From Streptomyces toyocaensis (lineage in GTDB: Bacteria; Actinomycetota; Actinomycetes; Streptomycetales; Streptomycetaceae): a stretch of DNA of 52,365 bases. Of this stretch, positions 30,378 to 37,718 are shown in pieces. The first letter of the stretch is position 1; the number at the start of each line of letters is the position of its first letter. The DNA lies in contig NZ_JFCB01000041.1 of the NCBI RefSeq assembly GCF_000725125.1, forward strand, positions 1-52,365. The letters run 5' to 3'. Both the position numbers and the translations under genes were made by a program. Below the pieces are notes generated by a model. It saw nothing but the letters and a program-made list of their open reading frames with translations. It did no database searches and was not told the DNA's origin.

Positions 30378-31220
30378 TCAGTTCGCCGAGCGCAGGTCGC
30401 GCACCGACCGCCAGCGCTCCACGAGGCGCCCGTAGGCCTCCCCGGCGCCCTCGCCGTCACCGCGCCGCAGCGCCGCGATCCCCTCGGCCACGTCCGCCGC
30501 CGAGTGGTCGTCCTGCAGCGTTCCGGCCGGCAGGGCGTGGACCAGCCCGCCGTAGTCCAGCTCGACCACCGAGCGCGGGTGGAACTCCTCCAGCCAGCGT
30601 CCGACGTCCACCAGGCCGTCGATCAGCAGGCTCTCGTCCATGGCGTCCCGCAGCGCCCGCAGCCCGCGCGCCACCCGCCGGCGGGCCTGGACCATCGGGG
30701 TCCGGTAGCGCAGGACGGGCGCCTCGCCGGCGGAGCCCTTGCCGTACTCGCGCTCCTCGTCCGCGAACAGCACGAACCAGTTGATCGGCACCTGCCAGGT
30801 CGCGGTGCGGATCCACGGCCGGGCGTCGGGATGACCGGCCAGCCACCGTTCGTAGTCCTGGGTGGCCTGGTGCCGTACGACCGGCGGCAGGAGTGCGTCC
30901 AGGACCGGCAGCGGGAAGTCCTCGGCGAGCTCGCCCAGGGCCTGCCAGGCACGCAGCCGGGTGCGCCAGGGGCAGACGCAGACCACGCCGTCGGCCTCCA
31001 GGACGAAGGCGTCGTCACTCTCGTGCACCGGTACCGGGACCGGCGGGGTGGGCACCAGGTCCGCCAGTGACCGGCGGAGCTCGTCCTGGCAGGAGGGGCG
31101 GTCGGGGCGGCGGGCGTAACGGGCCCAGTGGCCGCGTTCCGGTTCGGGGAAGGCGGCCAGCGGTTCGTACACGCGCAGGTACGTCGCGTAGGGGACGATC
31201 ACCGAGGACACCTTGGGCAC
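30378..31220 (-). CDS. conserved Streptomyces protein of unknown function
   Basis: The protein has 280 residues, starting at GTG 31220 after GGGAG. It begins VPKVSSVIVPYATYLRVYEPLAAF, then a section with FVLEADGVVCVCPWRTRLRA, then WQVPINWFVLFADEER and a helical C-terminus. No catalytic motif, signal peptide or membrane helix is visible. I recall its orthologue next to bldC and vdh in other Streptomyces (SCO4090 type), always hypothetical. The aromatic, soluble character suggests a globular cytoplasmic protein. It is divergent from valine dehydrogenase with 221 bp between them. Confidence 0.75.
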   Translation of the reverse strand: MPKVSSVIVPYATYLRVYEPLAAFPEPERGHWARYARRPDRPSCQDELRRSLADLVPTPPVPVPVHESDDAFVLEADGVVCVCPWRTRLRAWQALGELAEDFPLPVLDALLPPVVRHQATQDYERWLAGHPDARPWIRTATWQVPINWFVLFADEEREYGKGSAGEAPVLRYRTPMVQARRRVARGLRALRDAMDESLLIDGLVDVGRWLEEFHPRSVVELDYGGLVHALPAGTLQDDHSAADVAEGIAALRRGDGEGAGEAYGRLVERWRSVRDLRSAN

Positions 31221-31441
31221 GCCTGCTCCCTCCCCCGCGGACCGCCGCGAAAACCTGCGGGACCCCCGCTCGGACGGGTGGGAAACCCAGGCAAATCGTC
31301 GCACGGCGGTACTCCGGACGGAGGTGATCTGGAACACGGTGCCGTCGGCGGGCGCGTGAGGATCTAATCTCGTGCTCACAGCCCCCGCCACCTCTACGGG
31401 AGCCCACCCCACCCGCCGCTACTTACTCAGGAGTCACCACA

Positions 31442-32530
31442 GTGACCGACGTATCTGACGGCGTCCTGCACACCCTGTTCCGCTCGGAGCAGGGGGGTCA
31501 CGAGCAAGTCGTGCTCTGTCAGGACCGTGCCAGCGGCCTCAAGGCCGTCATCGCCCTCCACTCCACCGCCCTGGGCCCCGCCCTCGGCGGCACGCGGTTC
31601 TACCCGTACGCCTCCGAGGAGGAGGCCGTCGCCGACGCGCTGAACCTCGCGCGCGGGATGTCGTACAAGAACGCCATGGCCGGTCTCGACCACGGCGGCG
31701 GCAAGGCCGTGATCATCGGTGACCCGGAGCAGATCAAGACCGAGGAGCTGCTGCTGGCCTACGGCCGGTTCGTCGCCTCGCTCGGCGGCCGGTACGTCAC
31801 CGCCTGCGACGTCGGCACCTACGTCGCCGACATGGACGTCGTGGCGCGCGAGTGCCGCTGGACCACCGGCCGCTCCCCCGAGCACGGCGGCGCGGGCGAC
31901 TCGTCGGTGCTCACCTCGTTCGGTGTCTACCAGGGCATGCGGGCCGCCGCCCAGCACCTGTGGGGCGACCCCTCGCTGCGCGACCGCAAGGTCGGCGTCG
32001 CGGGCGTCGGCAAGGTCGGCCACCACCTGGTGGAGCACCTGCGGGCCGAGGGTGCCGAGGTCGTGATCACCGATGTGCGCGAGGACGCCGTGCGGCGGAT
32101 CCTCGACCGGCACCCCGAGGGCGTGTCGGCCGTCGCCGACACCGAGGCCCTGATCCGCACCGAGGGCCTGGACATCTACGCCCCGTGCGCGCTCGGCGGG
32201 GCGCTGAACGACGACAGCGTGCCGGTGCTCACCGCCACGGTCGTCTGCGGCGCCGCCAACAACCAGCTCGCCCACCCGGGCGTGGAGAAGGACCTCGCCG
32301 ACCGCGGCATCCTCTACGCCCCGGACTACGTGGTGAACGCCGGCGGTGTCATCCAGGTCGCCGACGAGCTGCACGGGTTCGACTTCGACCGCTGCAAGGC
32401 GAAGGCGTCGAAGATCTTCGACACCACGCTCGCCATCTTCGCACGTGCGAAGGAGGACGGTATCCCGCCGGCCGCGGCGGCCGACCGGATCGCCGAGCAG
32501 CGGATGGCGGAGGCACGCCCGCTGCGGTGA
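31442..32530 (+). CDS. vdh: valine dehydrogenase (branched-chain amino acid dehydrogenase)
   Basis: The 362-residue member of the Glu/Leu/Phe/Val dehydrogenase family deaminates L-valine oxidatively with NAD, feeding branched-chain precursors for fatty acids and polyketides. The glycine-rich substrate site with the binding Lys (SYKNAMAGLDHGGGKAVIIG) is in the N-terminal half. The catalytic-Lys equivalent and Asp lie in YVTACDVGTYVADM. The NAD fold is VGVAGVGKVGHHLVEHL. GTG at 31442 has AGGAG eight bases upstream. It matches the Streptomyces Vdh length and position. Confidence 0.95.
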   Translation: MTDVSDGVLHTLFRSEQGGHEQVVLCQDRASGLKAVIALHSTALGPALGGTRFYPYASEEEAVADALNLARGMSYKNAMAGLDHGGGKAVIIGDPEQIKTEELLLAYGRFVASLGGRYVTACDVGTYVADMDVVARECRWTTGRSPEHGGAGDSSVLTSFGVYQGMRAAAQHLWGDPSLRDRKVGVAGVGKVGHHLVEHLRAEGAEVVITDVREDAVRRILDRHPEGVSAVADTEALIRTEGLDIYAPCALGGALNDDSVPVLTATVVCGAANNQLAHPGVEKDLADRGILYAPDYVVNAGGVIQVADELHGFDFDRCKAKASKIFDTTLAIFARAKEDGIPPAAAADRIAEQRMAEARPLR

Positions 32531-32580
32531 GGTGAGTGAGGGCGTCCCGCCTCGGGCCGCCCTCGCACAGAGGAGCGGTA

Positions 32581-32625
32581 CCCGCCGGGGGCCACTTGGA
32601 GAGAACTCTCACTTCTCCCGGCGGG
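32581..32625 (+). terminator. hairpin downstream of vdh
   Basis: CCCGCCGGG (32581-32589) and CCCGGCGGG (32617-32625) enclose 27 bases that contain an inner GAGAG-AA-CTCTC stem. It is a plausible factor-independent terminator without a T-tract. Confidence 0.55.
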
Positions 32626-32760
32626 TCGACCGCCGATAAGTGGCTAAAATCGCGATTGACCAGCGAGGACGGGGCGCCTCGACGGTCCCGGGCGCGGGCA
32701 CGTCATGCGGGCGACGTACCGTATGGGCGCGGGCTCAGGTACCGTGGAAGCCCTACGGAC

Positions 32761-32782
32761 CGGACTCTCCGCGGAGAGTCCG
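32761..32782. promoter_or_regulatory. 22 bp perfect palindrome upstream of the DUF3073 gene
   Basis: The half site is CGGACTCTCCG and the other half is its exact complement with no spacer. It lies 66 bp before the DUF3073 start codon. It may be an operator or a hairpin in the leader. I cannot assign a protein. Confidence 0.5.
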
Positions 32783-32848
32783 TTCTGGACCATGAACGCG
32801 TGTCAAGACTCTGGGGCCGTCGAGCCCCGTCGTTGAGGGGGTCGAGCC

Positions 32849-33097
32849 ATGGGGCGCGGCCGGGCCAAGGCCAAGCAGACGAAGGTCGCCCGCCAGCTGA
32901 AGTACAACAGCGGTGGGACTGACCTCTCACGCCTGGCCGAGGAGCTGGGCGCATCGACGTCGAATCAATCACCGAACGGTGATCGTTTCGAGGACGATGA
33001 GCAAGACGACGACCTGTACGCACGGTACGCCGACCTCTACGAGGACGACGAGGGAGACGAGGACGGCCAGTCCTCGCCCCAGCGTCGCGGCGCTTGA
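32849..33097 (+). CDS. DUF3073 small protein
   Basis: The 82-residue protein begins MGRGRAKAKQTKVARQLKYN, the invariant start of DUF3073. It ends in a very acidic tail (FEDDEQDDDLYARYADLYED, DDEGDED). A basic head with an acidic tail suggests nucleic-acid or ribosome association with self-masking, but the function is unknown. The ATG has GAGGGGG upstream. The family is conserved across actinobacteria next to purM/purF, which converge with it here. Confidence 0.93.
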   Translation: MGRGRAKAKQTKVARQLKYNSGGTDLSRLAEELGASTSNQSPNGDRFEDDEQDDDLYARYADLYEDDEGDEDGQSSPQRRGA

Positions 33098-33111
33098 CCT
33101 TGCGCTGAGCG

Positions 33112-33149
33112 TGAACCCGGTAGGTGACCCCGGTCACCTACCGGGTTCA
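33112..33149. terminator. bidirectional terminator between DUF3073 and purM
   Basis: Eighteen-base perfect complementary arms (33112-33129 and 33132-33149) give a hairpin of at least 16 bp. It lies 15 bp after the DUF3073 stop and 80 bp from the end of purM, so it can serve both converging genes. Confidence 0.85.
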
Positions 33150-33231
33150 GTGTTGCCCGGGACCGGGACCGCGGGGCGGCTCCCACGGTGTGCCGCCCGA
33201 CGTCCACCGGACGGGCGGCACCCGCGTGCTC

Positions 33232-34299
33232 TCAGTTCGCGTACTCACCGACGAGGGCCGCGCCCGTGGTGCGCTCGCCGCGATCGGTGATCTCACCGGC
33301 CACCCAGGCGTCCACCCCGCGGTCCGCCAGTGTCGCCAGCGCCACGTCCACGGACTCCTGCGGCACGACGGCGATCATGCCGACGCCCATGTTCAGGGTC
33401 TTCTCCAGCTCCAGCCGCTCGACCGCACCGGTCCGGCCGACCAGGTCGAACACCGGTGCGGGGGTCCAGGTGGAACGGTCGACGACCGCGTGCAGCCCGT
33501 CGGGGATCACGCGCGCCAGGTTGGCCGCGAGCCCGCCTCCGGTGACATGGCTGAACGCGTGCACCTCGGCGGTACGGATCAGCGCCAGGCAGTCCAGCGA
33601 GTAGATCTTGGTGGGCTCCAGCAGCTCCTCGCCCAGGGTGCGGCCCAGCTCCTCGATCCGGCCGTCCAGGGCGAGGCCCGCGCGCTCCAGCAGCACGTGC
33701 CGGACGAGCGAGTAGCCGTTGGAGTGAAGACCGGAGGACGCCATGGCGATCACCGCGTCACCCGTACGGATGCGATCCGGGCCGAGAAGGCGGTCGGCCT
33801 CCACGACGCCCGTGCCGGCGCCGGCGACGTCGAAGTCGTCCGGACCCAGCAGACCGGGGTGCTCGGCCGTCTCACCCCCGACCAGGGCGCAGCCGGCCAG
33901 CACACAGCCCTCGGCGATGCCCTTGACGATGGCGGCGACACGCTCGGGGTGGACCTTGCCGACACAGATGTAGTCGGTCATGAACAGCGGCTCGGCGCCG
34001 CACACCACGATGTCGTCCATGACCATCGCCACCAGGTCGTGGCCGATGGAGTCGTACACGCCCATCTGCCGCGCGATGTCGACCTTGGTGCCCACGCCGT
34101 CCGTGGCGGAGGCGAGCAGCGGGCGCTCGTACTTCTTCAGGGCGGAGGCGTCGAAGAGGCCGGCGAATCCGCCGAGGCCGCCGAGGACCTCGGGGCGCTG
34201 TGTCTTCTTCACCCACTCCTTCATCAGCTCGACGGCGCGGTCGCCCGCCTCGATGTCGACGCCCGCCGCTGCGTAGCTGGCACCAGTGTTCTGGGACAT
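33232..34299 (-). CDS. purM: phosphoribosylformylglycinamidine cyclo-ligase
   Basis: The 355-residue AIR synthetase converts FGAM to AIR with ATP, step five of purine synthesis. Family motifs are present: ATDGVGTKVDIA near residue 65, DDIVVCGAEPLFMTDYI, VGGETAEHPG, and SNGYSLVR near 190. It is the second gene of a purF-purM pair, 33 bp apart on the minus strand. The ribosome site before the ATG is weak, so translation may depend on coupling with purF. Confidence 0.97.
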   Translation of the reverse strand: MSQNTGASYAAAGVDIEAGDRAVELMKEWVKKTQRPEVLGGLGGFAGLFDASALKKYERPLLASATDGVGTKVDIARQMGVYDSIGHDLVAMVMDDIVVCGAEPLFMTDYICVGKVHPERVAAIVKGIAEGCVLAGCALVGGETAEHPGLLGPDDFDVAGAGTGVVEADRLLGPDRIRTGDAVIAMASSGLHSNGYSLVRHVLLERAGLALDGRIEELGRTLGEELLEPTKIYSLDCLALIRTAEVHAFSHVTGGGLAANLARVIPDGLHAVVDRSTWTPAPVFDLVGRTGAVERLELEKTLNMGVGMIAVVPQESVDVALATLADRGVDAWVAGEITDRGERTTGAALVGEYAN

Positions 34300-34332
34300 G
34301 ACTGTGAGAGCTTTCGTGTCGTCCGTCAGGGC

Positions 34333-35859
34333 TTACGGGCGGCGGATCGCGTCGACCGCGGCCGGGGCGGCGGTGCCGGCGGCCAGCTCGGTCTCCAGGA
34401 GCTGCTTGCCGAGGAGCTCGGGGTCGGGCAGCTCCATCGGGTACTCGCCGTCGAAGCAGGCGCGGCACAGGTTCGGCTTGGCGATGGTGGTCGCCTCGAT
34501 CATGCCGTCGATGGAGATGTACGCCAGGGAGTCGGCGCCCAGCGAGGTGCCGATCTCGTCGATGGTCATGCCGTTGGCGATGAGCTCGGCGCGGGTGGCG
34601 AAGTCGATGCCGAAGAAGCAGGGCCACTTCACCGGCGGCGAGGAGATCCGGATGTGGACCTCCGCGGCTCCCGCCTCGCGGAGCATGCGGACCAGGGCGC
34701 GCTGGGTGTTGCCGCGCACGATCGAGTCGTCGACCACGACCAGGCGCTTGCCCTTGATGACTTCCTTGAGCGGGTTCAGCTTCAGGCGGATGCCGAGCTG
34801 GCGGATGGTCTGGGAGGGCTGGATGAACGTGCGTCCGACGTACGCGTTCTTGACCAGGCCGGCGCCGAAGGGGATGCCGGACGCCTCCGCGTAGCCGATG
34901 GCGGCCGGGGTGCCCGATTCCGGGGTCGGTATGACCAGGTCCGCCTCGGCCGGGGCCTCCTTGGCGAGGCGGCGGCCCATCTCGACACGCGAGAGGTACA
35001 CGTTCCGGCCGGCGATGTCGGTGTCCGGGCGGGCCAGGTACACGTACTCGAAGACGCAGCCCTTGGGCTTCGCTTCCGCGAATCGGGAGGTGCGCAGACC
35101 GTTCTGGTCGATGGCGACGAACTCGCCCGGCTCGATCTCGCGCACGAAGCTCGCGCCGCAGATGTCGAGGGCGGCGGACTCGGAGGCGACGACCCAGCCG
35201 CGCTCCAGGCGGCCGAGGACCAGCGGACGGATGCCCTGCGGGTCACGGGCCGCGTAGAGGGTGTTCTCGTCCATGAAGACGAGGCTGAAGGCGCCCCTGA
35301 CCTTGGGGAGGACCACGTGCGCGGCCTGCTCCACGGTCACCGGTTCGCCGTCGGCGGCGCGCTGGCCGGCCAGCAGGGCGGTGATCAGGTCGGTGTCGTT
35401 GGTGGCCGCCACCTTGGGGGCGCGGCCGTTGTCCTTGGGCAGCTCGGCGACCATGTCGGCGAGCTGCGCCGTGTTGACCAGGTTGCCGTTGTGACCGAGC
35501 GCGATGGTTCCGTGCGCGGTGGCGCGGAACGTCGGCTGGGCGTTCTCCCACACGGAGGCACCCGTGGTCGAGTAGCGGGCGTGTCCGACCGCGATGTGAC
35601 CCTGGAGCGAACCGAGAGAGGTCTCGTCGAAGACCTGGGAAACAAGGCCCATGTCCTTGAAGACGAGGATCTGGGAGCCGTTGCTGACCGCGATTCCCGC
35701 GGATTCCTGACCCCGATGCTGGAGGGCGTAGAGCCCGAAGTACGTGAGCTTGGCGACCTCTTCGCCCGGAGCCCAGACACCGAAGACGCCGCAAGCGTCC
35801 TGGGGGCCCTTCTCGCCGGGGAGCAGGTCGTGGTTGAGTCGTCCGTCACCACGTGGCAC
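34333..35859 (-). CDS. purF: amidophosphoribosyltransferase
   Basis: The 508-residue enzyme catalyses the committed step from PRPP and glutamine to phosphoribosylamine. After a short propeptide (VPRGDGRLNHDLLPGEKGPQDA) comes the catalytic Cys of the Ntn glutaminase in ACGVFGVW. The PRPP-binding motif VVVDDSIVRGNT lies in the phosphoribosyltransferase half. Cysteines near the C-terminus (CRACFDGEYP) suit the iron-sulfur-containing class. I use GTG at 35859, where conserved sequence begins; the upstream frame covers the META gene on the same strand. It is followed by purM. Confidence 0.97.
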   Translation of the reverse strand: MPRGDGRLNHDLLPGEKGPQDACGVFGVWAPGEEVAKLTYFGLYALQHRGQESAGIAVSNGSQILVFKDMGLVSQVFDETSLGSLQGHIAVGHARYSTTGASVWENAQPTFRATAHGTIALGHNGNLVNTAQLADMVAELPKDNGRAPKVAATNDTDLITALLAGQRAADGEPVTVEQAAHVVLPKVRGAFSLVFMDENTLYAARDPQGIRPLVLGRLERGWVVASESAALDICGASFVREIEPGEFVAIDQNGLRTSRFAEAKPKGCVFEYVYLARPDTDIAGRNVYLSRVEMGRRLAKEAPAEADLVIPTPESGTPAAIGYAEASGIPFGAGLVKNAYVGRTFIQPSQTIRQLGIRLKLNPLKEVIKGKRLVVVDDSIVRGNTQRALVRMLREAGAAEVHIRISSPPVKWPCFFGIDFATRAELIANGMTIDEIGTSLGADSLAYISIDGMIEATTIAKPNLCRACFDGEYPMELPDPELLGKQLLETELAAGTAAPAAVDAIRRP

Positions 35860-35921
35860 GCCACCGAGTGTAGGCGAGATCGACCACTGGTCCGAATGCG
35901 GGATGGGGCCCCCGCCGTGGA

Positions 35922-36707
35922 TCAGCGCTGTGCGACCGCCCGCACACTGGCGCCGTTCTTGCTGGTCAGCGTCAAGGTCCGACCGTCGATGCCGTACTCG
36001 ACGATGCCGTGGAACAGCTTCGTCAGGGTCTTCTCGGCGTCCATGAGTGAGTCTTCGCACACCATTCGGGTCAGGGCGGGCACGCCGAGGGTGATATGGC
36101 CGTCGCGCACGGTGGCGTCGGCGCTCACCTGGTTGCAGCCGAGCCTGCCGGAGACGGTGCCCTCCTTCTCGTCGAAGGTGAGGTGCGCCCGGTGGCCGGC
36201 GGCGGGGGTGGTGACGGCCCACTTGGTGCCGTACAGCGGGCTGTCCCGGGTCTCGGTGAGGCGCACGGTGTCGCCGGACCCGGTGGTGAGGGTGAGGCGG
36301 CCGTCGTTCACGTCGGTCCTGAGGGGGCCGTCGCCGAGGGTGCGGGCCACGGTGGTCTCGAGGTCCATCAGCTTCTCGGAGCAGGCCCTGAGGGTGGTCT
36401 CCCGGTCGCCGAGCCGGATGCGGTCGCCGTCGAAGGTGACGCGGCCCTTGAAGAGGTTGCAGCCGTAACTGCCGGTGGCCCGGCCGTTCTCGTCGAGGGT
36501 GAGGTTCGCGCCGTCGGGGGCGCGATGCGTGGTGCCGTCGACGGTGACGCTGTCGATCGTCCAGCGGACGCCGGTGACCGGCTCCTCCACCTCGGCGGTG
36601 CCGCTGCCGGCGCCCGCCTTCTCGCTGCCACAGGCCGCCGCGAGCGGGACGGCGAGCACGGCGACGGCCGTCAGGGTCATGCGCTGCTTGTGCTTCTGCC
36701 TGTACAT
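35922..36707 (-). CDS. lipoprotein with two META/HslJ domains
   Basis: The 261-residue protein begins MYRQKHKQRMTLTAVAVLAV and has a lipobox LAAAC with mature Cys at about 26. Two META domains follow. The first has WTIDSVTVDG and GSYGCNLFKGRVTFDG with LRACSEKLMDLE. The second has YGTKWAVTT and GRLGCNQVSADATV with RMVCEDSLMDAEKT. In each domain, two conserved Cys residues can form a disulfide outside the cell. META proteins are linked to stress and antibiotic resistance (HslJ), with no enzymatic role known. It ends 62 bp before purF. The ribosome site is poor, and an ATG at residue 10 is an alternative start. Confidence 0.88.
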   Translation of the reverse strand: MYRQKHKQRMTLTAVAVLAVPLAAACGSEKAGAGSGTAEVEEPVTGVRWTIDSVTVDGTTHRAPDGANLTLDENGRATGSYGCNLFKGRVTFDGDRIRLGDRETTLRACSEKLMDLETTVARTLGDGPLRTDVNDGRLTLTTGSGDTVRLTETRDSPLYGTKWAVTTPAAGHRAHLTFDEKEGTVSGRLGCNQVSADATVRDGHITLGVPALTRMVCEDSLMDAEKTLTKLFHGIVEYGIDGRTLTLTSKNGASVRAVAQR

Positions 36708-36756
36708 GCCGATTCGACGGGAGAGGGGAGCGGGTGGTTCCCCTTCTGTCCCCGGC

Positions 36757-37554
36757 TCACCCCAGCAGGGGCAGATAGGGGCCGAGGTCCGCCCGTTCCC
36801 CGCTGGCGCTCACCTCGGCGCCGGCGACCGCGTCCTGCCAGGCCGTCCGGCCGGCGGCCAGCCGGATCCAGGTGAGCGGATCGGTCTCGACGACGTTCGG
36901 CGGGGTGCCCCGGGTGTGCCGTGGCCCCTGCACGCACTGCACGACCGCGTAGGGCGGCACCCGCACCTCCGTGGAACCGCCGGGCGCCTTCACGGCGAGC
37001 ACGTCGGCCAGCAGCCGGGTGCAGGCGGCGAGGGCCTGACGGTCGTACGGGATGTCGAGGCCGGGGACGGCGGCGTTCAGGTCGTCGGTGTGCACGACGA
37101 GCTCGACGGTGCGGGTGACGACGTAGTCGGCCAGGGGCAGGGCGCCCGCGCTGGTGGGGAGCAGCCGGCCGCCGGGGTGCGCGTCGAGGCGGGCGGTGAA
37201 GCGCTGCTCGGCGTCCGCGAGGTGGGCGTCGAGGTCGGGACGGTCCGCGGCGAGCCGGCGCGCGGTGCCGGCGATGGCGTCCGCTTCGGCGGCGATGGCG
37301 GACGGCCAGTCCAGCAGCCGCCCGTCCTGCCGCGCGGGCTCGGGCTCGTCGAGCAGGCGGTCCACGGCCGCCAGTGCCGTCCCGATGTGCGCGACGAGCT
37401 CCCTCACGGTCCAGTCACCGAGCCGGGTGGGCCGGGCGAGCTGGTCCGGGGCGAGGGTACGGACCGCCGCCCGCACGTTCCCGAACTGGGCGAGCACGGC
37501 GGCGCGGGTCCTGGCGGGGTCGTAGCTGCGGGTGCGCTTCCTGGCCGGTGGCAT
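36757..37554 (-). CDS. maleylpyruvate-isomerase N-terminal (DinB-like) family protein
   Basis: The 265-residue protein has the four-helix DinB/mycothiol-dependent fold: RLGDWTVRELVAHIGTALAA carries the family His, and YVVTRTVELVVHTDDLN carries a second conserved His and Asp, the metal ligands. The C-terminal part (DPLTWIRLAAGRTAWQD) resembles the SCP2-like tail of mycothiol-dependent maleylpyruvate isomerases. Mycothiol-dependent transferases of this type detoxify electrophiles. The substrate is not known. The gene is leftward, 164 bp from the end of purL. Confidence 0.85.
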   Translation of the reverse strand: MPPARKRTRSYDPARTRAAVLAQFGNVRAAVRTLAPDQLARPTRLGDWTVRELVAHIGTALAAVDRLLDEPEPARQDGRLLDWPSAIAAEADAIAGTARRLAADRPDLDAHLADAEQRFTARLDAHPGGRLLPTSAGALPLADYVVTRTVELVVHTDDLNAAVPGLDIPYDRQALAACTRLLADVLAVKAPGGSTEVRVPPYAVVQCVQGPRHTRGTPPNVVETDPLTWIRLAAGRTAWQDAVAGAEVSASGERADLGPYLPLLG

Positions 37555-37662
37555 GGCGGCAGCCTATGCGGGGGTGACCGGCGCCGGAGCGGGTACGTCG
37601 AACACCTCGCCGGTGCGGGGCACGCCCGTGCCGCGCCAGGTGAACGGACGGCCGTGACGCGT

Positions 37663-37698
37663 CGAAGCCCCCGCCCGGCGGACCGGGCGGGGGCTTCG
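37663..37698 (-). terminator. terminator downstream of purL
   Basis: CGAAGCCCCCGCCCGG and CCGGGCGGGGGCTTCG (37663-37678, 37683-37698) are perfect 16-base arms with a 4-base loop. It lies 20 bp after the purL stop. Confidence 0.88.
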
Positions 37699-37718
37699 TA
37701 CGGGAAAGGCGGGAGAGA

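Noticed and set aside
33124..36468. A rightward frame of 1114 codons over purM, purF and the META gene
   Set aside because: Shadow of three well-identified leftward genes.
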